A DNA stretch of 64,000 nt from Paragonimus skrjabini miyazakii (Eukaryota > Platyhelminthes > Trematoda > Plagiorchiida > Troglotrematidae). Below, one piece after another: positions 24,924 to 36,769 of the stretch. The stretch is taken from contig JTDE01002145.1 of NCBI GenBank assembly GCA_014338405.1, forward strand, positions 31,884-95,883. The letters run 5' to 3'. The position numbers and the translations under genes were made by a program. Within the stretch, counting starts at the first letter, position 1; each line of letters begins with the position of its first letter. The notes beneath the pieces are model-generated. The model saw only the letters and a list, made by a program, of their open reading frames with translations, did not search any database and had not been told where the DNA came from.

Positions 24924-27299
24924 GTGAGTCTGATTTTATGATACCAGAATTTTGGAGGAATTGCTTCGGTATGTCTCACTTTCTTCGCGTATGTTTTCCA
25001 TAATGGCACCTAGAACAGTGTTGTTAGTTGGCATCCAGAAAAAAGAAAACTCAATTATTCTTGTGTAGTCTTTGCAGCAAAAAGTGCGCACACAAAAAAA
25101 TTATGAGGACATGGATAGCTTAGCGCGTTTGTTTGCGGTTTTCACATTCCTCTAATACCTTTCGAAAAGAACCAGTGAAGTTGAATTGTGTTCACGTTTG
25201 AATATATCAGTAACCAGTAACCTTGCTACTGCAAAAATGTAAACTTTGATCCATCATTTCATAATGGAACGATCACGCTACTGTTCTTCCCACAGGTACG
25301 ACCGAGCTACCACTTTCAAACGCTCAATCGTCTTCGAAAATGAATACCATTTATTAAATCGAAATATGAACTATCTAAGTTTACAGCTTGGTTTTTCAGC
25401 TTAGCAGCCTAGCTTTGTTTAGGAATGCTGTTTCGGTCGCTGTTTCAAGTCCGGATAAAGTTTAGCGTTTCCACAAATAAGTCTGCTACAAATCAACAAA
25501 TCTAAAAAATACCCATTGTTTTACAAATGAAGTCAAACAGTTTGGGCGTCGTGTTTAACATGTTACTGATAAATGGATTGAAAATATCACAACGTTACGA
25601 GCGAGTTGTAATACTCTACCTTTCAACCATTTCGAGTGGTCTTCCTCAACAGTGTTGACACATGAAGTAAGTTGTTGAGTTCTAGTATGGCCTGATTGAG
25701 ATATCCTTCCATGACAGTGGATTTCCCATCGTTTGACAGATTCCTAGTAAGATAGTGAGTGACCGGGTCCAAAATTGAAGATTCTGAGCTCCCGATGTGA
25801 TTTCGTAACTGAGCTGGTAAAATACTTTTCGCGTTCGGGCATACTGTTCTTATTGCAAGTTAGACGGAAGTCAGTTTCTCGATAGATTTGTGACACATGA
25901 CAAAATCTCAGTGATTTTTGAAACGATGGTACATTCAATAATGCGTAGTTAAGTTTTTTCACCCATAATGTAATACCCTGCCAGAAGGAATCGAAGATAA
26001 TCTCCGTGACTGAAAGAGATCATCCAAAGATACATTACGCACACTGGTCATAAGTTGTTAATATGGATCAGAAGTGCGACAAAATGTATTGCTACATGAG
26101 GTGAACAGGTAGTGGTTGAGCTAAAGTGATGTCCGGCTGTATAACTGACAAAGAATTGCACGTAGCTTCAAGAATTGGTGAAAAGTGATGGCAGCTGCCG
26201 GTAACTAAACTTAATCGAAAACTCCAGTTTATTTGGATGCTACCAATCAAACTCACACTGCTCTTGTAATGAGTACTCTATCTAACCAGACGTAACTATG
26301 TTGTTTCACATATGAAACTTTCGAATAAAAAATTTCATAGGAGCTGGAAGAGACATCAGCCAAATGACACAGCCAGTCACAGTAACAATCATAGGTAAAA
26401 ATATTCCAACAAGTATTGGACAGTCAATCTCAGTATCTCTGAGGATATGGTGCAAGTAGATACGTTTTGGGAGACACTGCGTTAGTATAGGTTTGCTTAT
26501 GTTATAAATGATAAAACTGCCAAATAAAATAACTTTCATTCAACAGACTGTCAGAATTTATTCTGGAGAACTTTGGTGAGATCGATATGAATGTTATGGT
26601 CAAGGAAAATGAAACAATGAAAGTCTGTTGGTTCATATTTGTGTACAGCTTTCATGAATCGCGGTTACATGGCAATAGCTGGAAGTTTAATGGGCTTAAG
26701 TACGAGTAAGTTGGTCAACAGAATGACAGATACTAGCGGATATTTGACAAATCAAATGGATAACACTGAATCTGGGGTTTATAAACCTCAAGCTTTTATC
26801 AAATACGTGGAAGTTCAAAGAATTTGGTCCATTTATGACGTTTCTAAACTTGACCGTCGAAAACGTAACTAGCGTACGATCTCGGGCCTTACTTTTCCGA
26901 CGTTAGCTATTCCAGAGCGGTTGACAGTGTACTAGCGGTTGTACTGACAATATTTTTCCATTGAATGCATGAAGGCAAAGTGGTACTCTATGCCTGATAA
27001 CAATCAAGGGTTGTCTACACATTTTTGCAACAGACGACATTAGATAATACGATAACCAGGACTACGATAATCACGTCTCTTCTTCCAAACATACGTTGAC
27101 GATCACTCATTCACAGCGGCTGCAAATCTAACCAGAAAGTGCTGTAGCAAGAGACGCCTCCAACTGCATTGGTGACATGAACCAGCCCGAGAGAAAATGG
27201 GCTGTCATAAAGAATAAGAACTGTCCAAGCAATAATAAACGGAAAAACTATGTTATGAATGCAAGCAGGCCACTGATCACAATAGATTACCATCTCAGC
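24924..27299 (+). other. Intron stretch, 2.4 kb
   Basis: There is no supported exon or recognisable transposon protein. It leads into the LINE-3 relic. Confidence 0.45.
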
Positions 27300-28640
27300 T
27301 AGCGTCCCTTATCATCGATTGTCTTGACTACGAGGACTGCAACGAGACACGTGGAACCCAAACACATCCTTGTGTCTACCTAACCAGCTCGAGACCGTAA
27401 CAAACTGTTGGTGGTCTCGATGTGTAGTGTCTGGTACGGTGAACACTTATTTTGTGCGGATTACATGACCAAACCATCGCAGATTGTGCAACTTGATTAG
27501 TTTCCCAATTGACTGTACGTTCCAAACGTCTTGAAGTGTGCAGTATAGAGCAACCGCAGTGTTCACGTGATCATTCTAGTTGATGTGGACTAACTGAAGG
27601 AGGCGACGGTGGTCAACTACAGAAAGTCTGTTGTGATCTGAAAAACCAACGAGCTAAGTTATCCAGTCATAGAGCACAAATACGTATACAAGCAATATAT
27701 ATCCTTTATTCAACTGTTGCCATACGTCACTTCAACACCAGAGGCCACGCAGGTTGAGAAAGAGATGTTTTTCCCAAACTTCCTGATTTGACATCCCCAG
27801 TGTTACACGTTGTCGAGATAGAGTTATCCATTTGTGTGAAATAGTTTTCAATTTCAGGCGGACTGCCTGCAACAGAAAAAGAGGAAACGATAGTGAACCG
27901 GTCCAGAAAAATCACTTTGCATTTCAAAGGTGCGACGAAGGTGCGACGAGGTGCGACACAACTCAGACTGGTAATTCAGCTTGTTTAGCATGATTTGCAT
28001 GCCTTCAGTAGGGGAGGCTAATCAAGACTGTGTCATTCGCATGTTCATTGTCGGTCGATTTCGGACCAAGATGAGACATAACACCTAACCCACTCTTCAG
28101 AATATCGTACGTGACAAAATTGAACGGGATAAAATAGATCGTACACTCATGGATAACACTAGTAAGAATGAAGATCACTTGAGATAATTGTCCATAACTC
28201 CTCACCATGGTTACATAATAGGCGTACAGTGATCTTAGCAGATTCACGTATTTGATTGAAACTCCACTGCGAATAAGGCAGTTCCAGATAATGTTACAGC
28301 CAACACAATTGAATGCAGAATTCGGATCTAAAAATAACACAACCTTCGGGAATTTCTGTTCATAAACACTAATCGTAAAGTAACGCCTCAGTCTCCTAAA
28401 CCACCTGACGCAGTTTTCTGAAACCATTATCTCTCCACCATTTTTGAAAAAAGAGAGAGAAGAGACCTGGTGCAGGAACCGTATTAGGCTACAATAACTC
28501 CACTACCAGGGTAACTTCTACTTCGGATGAGGAACCGTCTGGGGCGGGAAGCAACTCCGGGCAAAGTTCATCTGACTGGATGGCAGTGAACAGTCGTTAG
28601 TCAGCTGTTGGACTCAGTACAACGTTGTGAACTAAATTAT
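27300..28640 (-). mobile_element. LINE-3: decayed antisense non-LTR retrotransposon
   Basis: On the minus strand, 28,005-28,427 retains a 140-codon frame with reverse transcriptase traces: VVLFLDPNSAFNCV, SGVSIKYVNLLRSLYA, VRSYGQLS, a decayed PFNFVTYDIL and EHANDTVLIS, where HAND replaces the catalytic YADD. Downstream, at about 27,450-27,560, the C-terminal part reads IGKLIKLHNLRWFGHVIRT, the usual LRWFGH tail. The missing catalytic Asp-Asp pair context and stops show it is inactive. Limits are approximate. Confidence 0.7.
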
Positions 28641-29018
28641 AACTGCTTATCAAGTTCAGTAAGATGCACACGAGAAATAAGTTAGTTTCGATCTGCTTAT
28701 AAGTGCCTGCGTCAACTTGAACGAATATCAGAACACTAGTATTTCTATTGCCTACAACAAAGTTAATTTGCCGTTGTGTAATTTTCAGGATTTTGTGTGC
28801 TTATTCTCAATACGTGATGAAAAGACAGTTCAGACACCCACCAGTGTTATACAGTCATATTCTTCAAGGTACACGCAATCGATTAAGTCGTACTTCACTT
28901 CAAGACAACAGGCTTGGGTTCATTAAAAGGTAACCAAGTGTTACTAAATTTCCATGTGGCTGTTTTGTTGAACTACACGGTTTGCTTCCCTATATACAAT
29001 ATGAAACGTTTCCAATAG
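28641..29018 (+). other. Intron end before FN3 A3
   Basis: No feature is seen apart from the TTTCCAATAG acceptor that precedes A3. Confidence 0.5.
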
Positions 29019-29321
29019 AACCTGACGCTCCACAGAACCTCCGCATGAGCCAACTGGACGCTAATGGAGCAACAGTTCATTGGGAATATCCACAACTCAA
29101 TTCGACTGGATTTAACGTGTCCAAATTCATCCTCATCGCATCCACCCCATCCCAGACTGCAAATCAGGTGACTGCTATTGTGGGTGTTTCGCGTCCTTTC
29201 ACTACGCGGTTGACACTTGAACAGTGTACGGCGTACTTGATTCAGGTCGTAGCTTGGGACGAGAGTCTCGATATTCGTAGTGATTCATCCACGGATATCA
29301 AAATCGCCACTTTAGCAAAAC
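29019..29321 (+). CDS. RPTP exon: FN3 domain A3
   Basis: This 303-nt exon encodes an FN3 domain almost identical to A2: PDAPQNLRMSQLDANG, VHWEYPQ, FNVSKFILI and CTAYLIQVVAWDE. Differences cluster at the ends (for example DSSTDIK here and DPSTNVK in A2). It is phase 1 at both ends, with donor AAAC|GTGAGT, and so is interchangeable with A2 in frame. Its acceptor looks better than that of A2. It carries NST and NVS sequons. Confidence 0.88.
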
Positions 29322-32300
29322 GTGAGTCTATAATACTTGTACAAATTCTCGTTTGGCGAATTCACTACGAGCATTGCTATGACTAATCAATGTTTCCCCT
29401 GTGTCTGTTTGTCGTTTTTATAAATAGAACAAAAATAAGCTTCCGGTGGGTTACCTTTTGTTTAGTCTGCCTGAATACAGTTGATTTTTCATTGTCAGTG
29501 CTCACTGGTGATGACCATTGCGCACACGTCGAGTACACATTAGAATTTTGGTGATTTGCAAATTAAGCAGCTGTTAAAAAATGACCACCCCTTATCGGCA
29601 GCTTTCGAATAACCGCGGCACAAATAAGGGTTACCTGGCTAACAATTGACACTTCTTGCTAAGAATTCCGCGTCGCAATTCTTCGGTGCTAGCTGATGAA
29701 ACACCTATTCGCTTTTGTATGACACCTCACGCGTCATGTCAGGACCGTCTACTCAATTTCTTTGTCGCCTCGATCAATTTTGTTGAATGTAAGGTTCTAA
29801 TGGCCTTACACTTGTTGCCTTTTCAGTGCTCAGCATCGTCAAAGTGACCACCATTATAGTTCCTCCTATTAAGTTCCCTACTCTGATCAAGCTTTAGTTA
29901 TGCCGCTGTCAGTTCTAAAAATCCTAGTGCCTGGATCATGAAGGAGATCGTTGTTTATCGTGTTACCACCAGGAGTGATTACATACTTACATTCCACCTG
30001 TTATGTTTTTAGTACATACGTGGTCCGATCAATATCTTTATCTTGTAATAGCAAGGCTTGAATGAACCTCTAGATATGAGTAACTCAGCACGATAATGAC
30101 AAAGTTGCTATGACTTTCTCTGGATTAAGTTACATTAAAACAAGACTAAACATAATTCTACCCCCACTTTTGCGTAATCCAAATTTTGCCCCATGTTAAG
30201 GCTGAAATGGGGTTGCATAAACGCATGCCGTAGATGGAATTCAGATAAGTGGACCGTTGCTTCAGAGGAGTCCAAAACTAGTGTGTTGTGGGTGTTATTA
30301 TCTAGTGAGCAAGCGTGTTTCTTTCCTACCGATATAACGTATTTGAATACAGTACAGTACACGAGAGATTATTAACTATAAGAGTATTTCGCTGGGAAAT
30401 ATTCTGAGGTCGTTTATAATGAGAAATGTTGTTGAATTGCCACCGGCCGTCATTGAGTTCCTGTACTGTTTAGAGTATTCCTAAAGAGGAAGGCTGTTTT
30501 GCAACGAAAGTTTGCAAGTTGTATGATATAAGCTAGCTGCTGTGGTAACATAACGTACCCAACAAAAAAACGCCTTCCGGAGAGCGTGTGGATTGTTCGG
30601 TTGATGTGCTGCTCTTGGTGGTCTAGACGAGTTATTGAATAGACTAAGTAAATGTAAGTGTAGCTTACTGGGTTGTCAGTGAAAACAAAATGTACGAATA
30701 AAACAGAATAGTTATGAGGTTCCAGCAAGTTACTTTAATCAAAGGATTTGACTCACAGGAAGTGTTCACATGTGTTCGAGATGACCACCACAATATTTCA
30801 AATTACCAGTATTTGGAAGTGGGGGATATTACGGAGTTACCGTGGACTGCTGAAGCCCGATCAGAGCTGCGACGATGTTCGCAGTACAGCGAAACTGAAA
30901 AAAGTATTCCAAAGATCCGTGTAATATCGTCAAGCGACTGCGCAGTCATCTTAGAACCCCATGACACCGAATGTGCACACTCTTCCACGTCTATCACTCA
31001 CCGGGTTCTTTGTACTCCATCCTTGCAATGACTTCATGAGCGCGCCCAGTTGAAGTTACAGTAATCAGACGGATACGATGAAACGATTGGTAATTACTGT
31101 GTTTGTGTTTCTCTGTGAATATTCTGTTGCCACGTCATAAATAACCGGCTGCTTGTCTGAAATTTCCCCAAGAAGATACATTCGGAGGCTCTTTTAGAAA
31201 AAGTCGCGGAAGATTCTTACAGATTTTTATGAGCGCTTACCAGGTTTAATCCATTATTGTCTTACAGACTTGTTATTGTAAACAATCCCTCTGCCAGATT
31301 GCGAAGTTACAGTACTGTGCGCTAGTCAAGCGTTCGTTCTGTTTTTCTTGGACTTACAAGTGAACTAAAATAAGGTCGCATTGTTAATTATCAGTTAGGA
31401 CATGCATATATACATGAGTGTGCATATCTTTTTCAAAGATGTAGACGATTGCTGTTTACAGCTGGATTGCTAGTAGGCGCAGTACAAGCGATGTATGAAG
31501 CAGTGAACGTACTGAGTAAGACGCTTAAGTACATTAGTATTTACGGATTGGTGAACTGAATCGCAGAACAATAATCAACATTCCTCAGATAAGGACGTGA
31601 TTCACACCATCCGGCACGCAAATACTATTCCAGCGAGCACATATAAGCCAGTCGCTGTTGAACGTAAAGCATGCCGCTTCCCTGAACAAAAAGTTTGATT
31701 ACGGTAACCAAAATCGAGTGATACTGTTTCGCGAAGTATTTTGTAACCATGATTCCGATCACGTACGTGGTATTCTGANNNNNNNNNNNNNNNNNNNNNN
31801 NNNNNNNNNNNNNNNNNNNNNNNNNNNNNNNNNNNNNNNNNNNNNNNNNNNNNNNNNNNNNNNNNNNNNNNNNNNNNNGGCTCAAAAAGGCTGGGAGAAC
31901 GCTAATATGAGTTTTCTTGACTGCGAGTCCTCGGGTTCACAACAATAACGACAAATGTCGTTGCTTCATATGACAGTGAGATTAGCGCTGGCTTAGTTCG
32001 TGGCTTAGTTCGTCTTTATGTTTCGCCCGTAGTGTCCTGCTGCGCGGTCCGGTTTTCATAACGACAACAGGGTTAGCGGTATGTTTACTTGAATTGGTCT
32101 GTAATGATGACCAAAATGTGACAAAATCTGCTCACAAGTATATTCGCGGCTGTATTTGTCACGGCACAAAATACTTCCTTTGGTGAGACCTTTGTTACTC
32201 GTAACAGCCGTGAGCACACAACCCTCACACTCACCACCACTGTGTCGCCGCCTGTAGTACTAATGGACACTTACCCAAATCGTCTTCGTGTAGGCCACAG

Positions 32301-32429
32301 GCTTCAAAGAAAGCTTACATCTATGCACACGCGTTCATGCATGGAGTTATTGTTTTTTGTTTTAAGTCAGTAGTTTAATCTTAATTGCTACGGTTCATTA
32401 AATCGTTCATTTAAATTCATCGTTTTCAG
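29322..32429 (+). other. Intron, 3.1 kb, with assembly gap
   Basis: No exon is supported. It contains the 100-N gap at 31779-31878. A 105-codon frame at 30714-31031 lacks convincing splice sites and domain motifs and is not annotated as coding. Confidence 0.5.
31779..31878. other. Assembly gap, 100 N
   Basis: This is an exact 100-N placeholder inside the intron between FN3 A3 and B3. Confidence 0.98.
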
Positions 32430-32600
32430 AACCCGGCGTTCCTGAGAAAATGGCTGTTGTGTTGAATACAATGAGCGAACAAACTATACAGTGGGATCCG
32501 CCATCTATGCACGTACCTTGCCAACACCAGTATGAGCTTCATCGGTACGGGTCTGATAACAGCTTACTGAACATTCTCCACTTATCTGCCAACGTTCATA
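32430..32600 (+). CDS. RPTP exon: FN3 domain B3, first half
   Basis: The exon encodes PGVPEKMAVVLNTMS, the core IQWDPP, HQYELHRYG and ends LSANVHS. It begins after TTCATCGTTTTCAG in phase 1 and ends at CATA|GTGAGT in phase 1. It has the same 171 nt as B2 but is more diverged in sequence than the B1-B2 pair, so this type B copy split off earlier or evolves faster. Confidence 0.85.
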
Positions 32601-34346
32601 GTGAGTTTTTGTTGTTTCACTTTGCAATTACAGTGAAAACAATTTATCGAACTTAACACAATAATCTGAACGTCGTAGCATATTCACCTCAATAGACTTT
32701 TCAACTGGTCACATTCGAAAACAACTACTACATTCCAGTTTTGTTAAAGCCTATCAGTAGTGTGTACACTTGTCACAGCTGGAACTAGAACCCCGGTCAC
32801 GTGTTTATGTGATTACATTGTTAACTTTTGCACCTTGATCCCCACACTAAACAAGACTGCATTATCATGTCTGAAAGCTAGAACAAATTCGTTCGTGAGT
32901 AATGCACAAACTGTCCGATCCAATCCAGTTGAGGCAGTAGCTCTACTGTTAACACCAACCTACATCCCCACGATTATAACCTCTTCAAGAAAAAAACACA
33001 TATCATTAATTTGTAGAAATCTACTTTATCTACTGATGAGTTGTAGGGAATTTTGTTTCATATAAATTGTCTTGTCATAATCATGAGCAAAATATACACT
33101 ACTGACTAACTCTGAAAAGTATGAAACCCGAGCACTGCACTCTTTTAAAAGAAACTAACTGAAAAACCTGTAGGAAATGCAACAGGTGTAATCAACCGAG
33201 TACTATTCTATTCATAATAATAACAACTTTGTCAAAACAGCACACATATCTCACAATGAACCATATAGATAATAAAATGTTATACATCAAGACAATACTT
33301 TAGATTTGGACAATCTAAATATTAACTATATTGCCATTCTTTTTGTGATGATTTTGATGTTTTAGGGTTGTGTAGTGGTTTTCCTTCAGGCGGAAAGTCA
33401 ACGGTTCCGGGTGAAGTAATGACTAACGGATAGAAAAACTGACAAACCTGGGACAAATTGTGATGAATAAAATATATGATCATCCTACTGAGAAAACTTA
33501 TCAAACAGTTTGGGTTTTACGACTTGTTCATGCATCATTATATGTTAGCGTACACTAACACAATAAAATATTAAATAATTTTCTGGGTATTTCAGTAACT
33601 GATCTGATACTAGTAAGAACTAGCAGCTTGCTATGTGATATTAATTATTCTAGGTGACAGTAAATGACTGAACAATCCAAAAGGATTAGCCAAAAATTGG
33701 ATTTCATTGAGGACATTCCCGAATACAAACCAGCAATCATTTGGGGAGTAAAATTAGTTTAGCACCTCACTTTATTCCTTGGGCAACACGGAAATTGTGC
33801 GTAATGGAAGTCAGTTAAATGTCATTCGCTGTACTTTCTTCTTATCACTATGCTTTTGAGTGATATTCAATGAATACTTAAGACATGAAACCTCATTTTA
33901 TATTGCACAAAAATAAAAGATCTTTAGTAGAACATGAAACTCGATAAACTTGCAGGTATAGTATTTTTCTATTCGACATTTACGAGTGAATTTTAGAATC
34001 CTAATCCTGAATTCATTCAACTGGCCGTAAACCGTGATTCACTAAGATTTGGAGTTGAGTACACGAACACGATGTTGATAATGGCTGTTGATTCACAACT
34101 GAAAGCTCGAGGTTCTACGGTTCAACTTACAGATTTTGTCGGATTGGATTACACGATATTTTGTTGACGTGAGAATTTACACTTCATGAATTTATATAGA
34201 TTTATAAATATTAGGTTGTACCAGTTTCAGTAGATGCTTTTCACGATACGACATAAGAGTGGTTAGTTTAATGGCTGGCTAAACACACTTGTGTTGTGTC
34301 TGAGACTCAAACAGCTTTTTCACACTTTTCTACGTTCTCTTCACAG
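32601..34346 (+). other. Intron, 1.7 kb, splitting FN3 B3
   Basis: It holds a degenerate SINE-like copy (about 32,758-32,935). No exon is seen. Confidence 0.6.
32758..32935 (-). repeat. SINE-like element copy, degenerate
   Basis: The stretch ACTAGAACCCCGGTCACG and the later GTGAGTAATGCACAAACTGT resemble the matching parts of R1 (ACTAGAACTCCGGCCACG and GTGAGTAATGATCAGGTCGC), in the same order and spacing. The copy is old and its ends are unclear. Confidence 0.5.
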
Positions 34347-34469
34347 ACTACACGTTCAACGGTCTCGGTGGATCTCAGACATTTCACTATACAGTTCGTG
34401 TGGTTGCACAGCCCGGAGACGTGCGCGGAGAATTTTCACAGAGGATAAGTGAAACAACAAAACCAAGCC
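34347..34469 (+). CDS. RPTP exon: FN3 domain B3, second half
   Basis: The 123-nt exon encodes YTFNGLGGSQTFHYTVRVVA, then QPGDVRGEF. It follows a CTACGTTCTCTTCACAG acceptor in phase 1 and ends at AGCC|GTACGT in phase 1. The RVVAQPGDVRG turn is shared with B1 and B2. This is the last FN3 domain before the membrane-proximal region. Confidence 0.85.
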
Positions 34470-35044
34470 GTACGTGTCAATACATATTCCAGTTTGCATT
34501 AAATCATTCGCATTACAATCTGTTAGACAAACGAGCTAACACAAGTCTACACAAAAAATGCAGCATTCATGCGAAAACAAGCTTCACTCGAGCATACTTA
34601 GGACTATTGCTGAAAAATCCGCACATTATCAAGTATGCTTCATAATCTTTCGCTGTTGTTTCAATTCTCCCCCCCAAGTGAACACGTAAACTTAACGTTT
34701 TCGAAACTGAACCTGACAATGAAAATAGCGCATTCGCGTGCTGTAACCTGTTCACCACCAATGTTTCACCAGTGGTTCATGTCAACACTTAACTGAAGTT
34801 TATCGACGAGAAAAGTAATATATCTTAATTCAATTGTAACCGAACGAGAACAAAGAGAACTTCATCTTTGAATTTCAAATATTTAAATACAACCGGTTAA
34901 CATCTTATGACACGTAGCCGATTAGCAGGTATTATTTAAGTAATATCCTTGATGTTCGCGCAACTTTTTTTTTACTTAACCGACATTATTACAGAAAATC
35001 AATCAGTCATAAAACAACAGTATTTCAAATTACTAATGAGTAGT

Positions 35045-35251
35045 CGGGGATTTGGTTAATTTCAAGTTCAACATCACCCACAATTGATCGCAGCTGTCGC
35101 ATCCCCATAGACTATCCAGTCGGCCCCTTTCGAAAAGAAGCACTAGACTCGAGTTTCGCTCTCATTAGAGCTCCTCAGTAGTGCATATCATCGCCACTGC
35201 CGGGACTTAAACCACGGACATACTGTTCATGAGGCAACCGTGTTTACCACA
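35045..35251 (-). repeat. SINE-like element copy R2, 5'-truncated at the A box
   Basis: The copy matches R1 from the family's end (GGTTAATTTCAAGTTCAACATCACCCACAATT, given here as two parts: TTTCAAGTTCAACATCACCC and CACAATTGATCGCAGC) through the GAAGCACTAGACTCGAGTTT core to ACCGTGTTTACCAC, where it stops. On its own strand it therefore begins inside the A-box-like GTGGTAAACACGGT. The 5' extension seen in R1 is absent. Confidence 0.75.
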
Positions 35252-36284
35252 ATATTTTAGTCAATGAATTACACTTTTAGACAATTTCACGGATGTTTCT
35301 AAACATAGACTGCCTGATTTCGTGTAACCTGACCCTGGGAGGCAAATTCGACCGAAGTTGTTACCAAATTACCGGCAACAATTTTCTTTTACTTCTACAA
35401 ACTTAACGATTAACAGCAACGTGTCTTACTTCACTGAACGTGGAGATCGACTAGCCTTGCATGGCCTAGTAAGCAGGAGGTTAGCATTACTAATAAATGA
35501 TCTGACAATTACTTGTTCGAACGTTTGAATTAATGAAATTCATCATTTTTCATGACTCGAATCCTGTCTTATAACTTTTCGGATGTCCACTATCTTAATC
35601 CATTCAGTAAGTGCGATTGTGTGTAACTATCGGTAATCGAGGAATTCGCTACTCTTTATACATGCAACTTTTAACGCTCACGTGATCTGTGATCTTAAAG
35701 TGCCCCATAGAAATTTAACAAAGAAAGCTTTGACGTCAAAATTGTTTTCAATCAAATATCCCTCTCATTGCTTTGGAAGTTTGATCTACGTCTTCAATTT
35801 TCTGCCAAGTAACTGAATACATGTTTCTTTGTAAATAAATCCGTCGATACCGTTTAGAATCAAATATTTCAGTCTAAGTTTAACGATATTTTTGCAGTCA
35901 CAGACCAGGCAAGAAACTTTCATTAAGTTCTGTCTGTTACAATGGTTGCAAAAGTTGATAAATGCTTGGGCAGTTGAACCACTACCACCAATGTCTTTTT
36001 CTTCTTCTTCTGTACAATGCATATATATATGTATTCTTTGTCAAGAATTTACGGTCATACAACGGTGTAGAAATCTGAACGTATAAAGATAACGGATACA
36101 ATGAAGTACACCTTATATAACATGTTTTCTGAGAGAAAGCTAGCGGATATCACCTAAGATATGCTTGTAAACGTTTACTCATACGCGAATGGAAAATTCG
36201 TAATGCGGTTCCTGTTTTTGAGTGAAATCTGGCATCTTTATAAGGCACAACGACATTATTGTCATGACTAAGAACAGAAACCGA

Positions 36285-36769
36285 TACAGATAATTTATTT
36301 CAAAATTGAACACCACCCACACTCGATCACGGCCTTCGCATTCAGATAAGCCTTTCGGCTTGCTCACTTCGAAAGGAAGCACTAGACTCGAGTTTCGCTC
36401 TTATTAGAGCTCATCAGTAGTGCATATCCTTGTCCGGATCGGAGTTTACACTCTGACCCTCGCGCTTGTGAGACTAGCGTGGTAACCACAACGCCAGCAA
36501 CATCACAATAGGCATGACCGAATAATCTAATCCAAACGCTCAACCACAACCTTGTATGAATGGTGCTCAGCTAGCTCGACCATTTCCAAAGCAGAATGAA
36601 CAGAATCACTCTGTTCTGTCCAATCGATAACCCCGTGATCAGGACTTCTCAGTTAGATTGAAGTTACTGTCTTCATTGAACCAACTGAGCGTGGTTTGAA
36701 TCAGTAGTGAAGGTTCGGGGATTTAGGTTATAACCTTAATCCCCGAACCCTCACTACAGATAATTTATT
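36285..36769 (-). repeat. SINE-like element copy R3 with 15-bp target-site duplication
   Basis: The insertion 36300-36754 is flanked by perfect 15-bp direct repeats TACAGATAATTTATT at 36285-36299 and 36755-36769. It contains the family core (GAAGCACTAGACTCGAGTTT) and the distal part with GATCAGGACTTCTCAG. The tRNA-like middle has diverged from R1 (TGGCGTTGTGGTTACCACG on the minus strand). One end carries a 54-bp palindrome. The duplication fixes the insertion limits to the base and points to target-primed retroposition. Confidence 0.85.
36704..36757. repeat. Near-perfect 54-bp palindrome
   Basis: The arms GTAGTGAAGGTTCGGGGATT and AATCCCCGAACCCTCACTAC pair around a GTTATAAC-like centre with very few mismatches, so the stretch can form a long hairpin as DNA or RNA. 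It lies at the terminal end of SINE-like copy R3 and reaches three bases into the target duplication. Confidence 0.9.

Noticed and set aside
30714..31031. 105-codon plus-strand open frame between FN3 A3 and B3
   Set aside because: No convincing donor site and no FN3 core tryptophan or other motif; phase-1 joining of A3 to B3 works without it.
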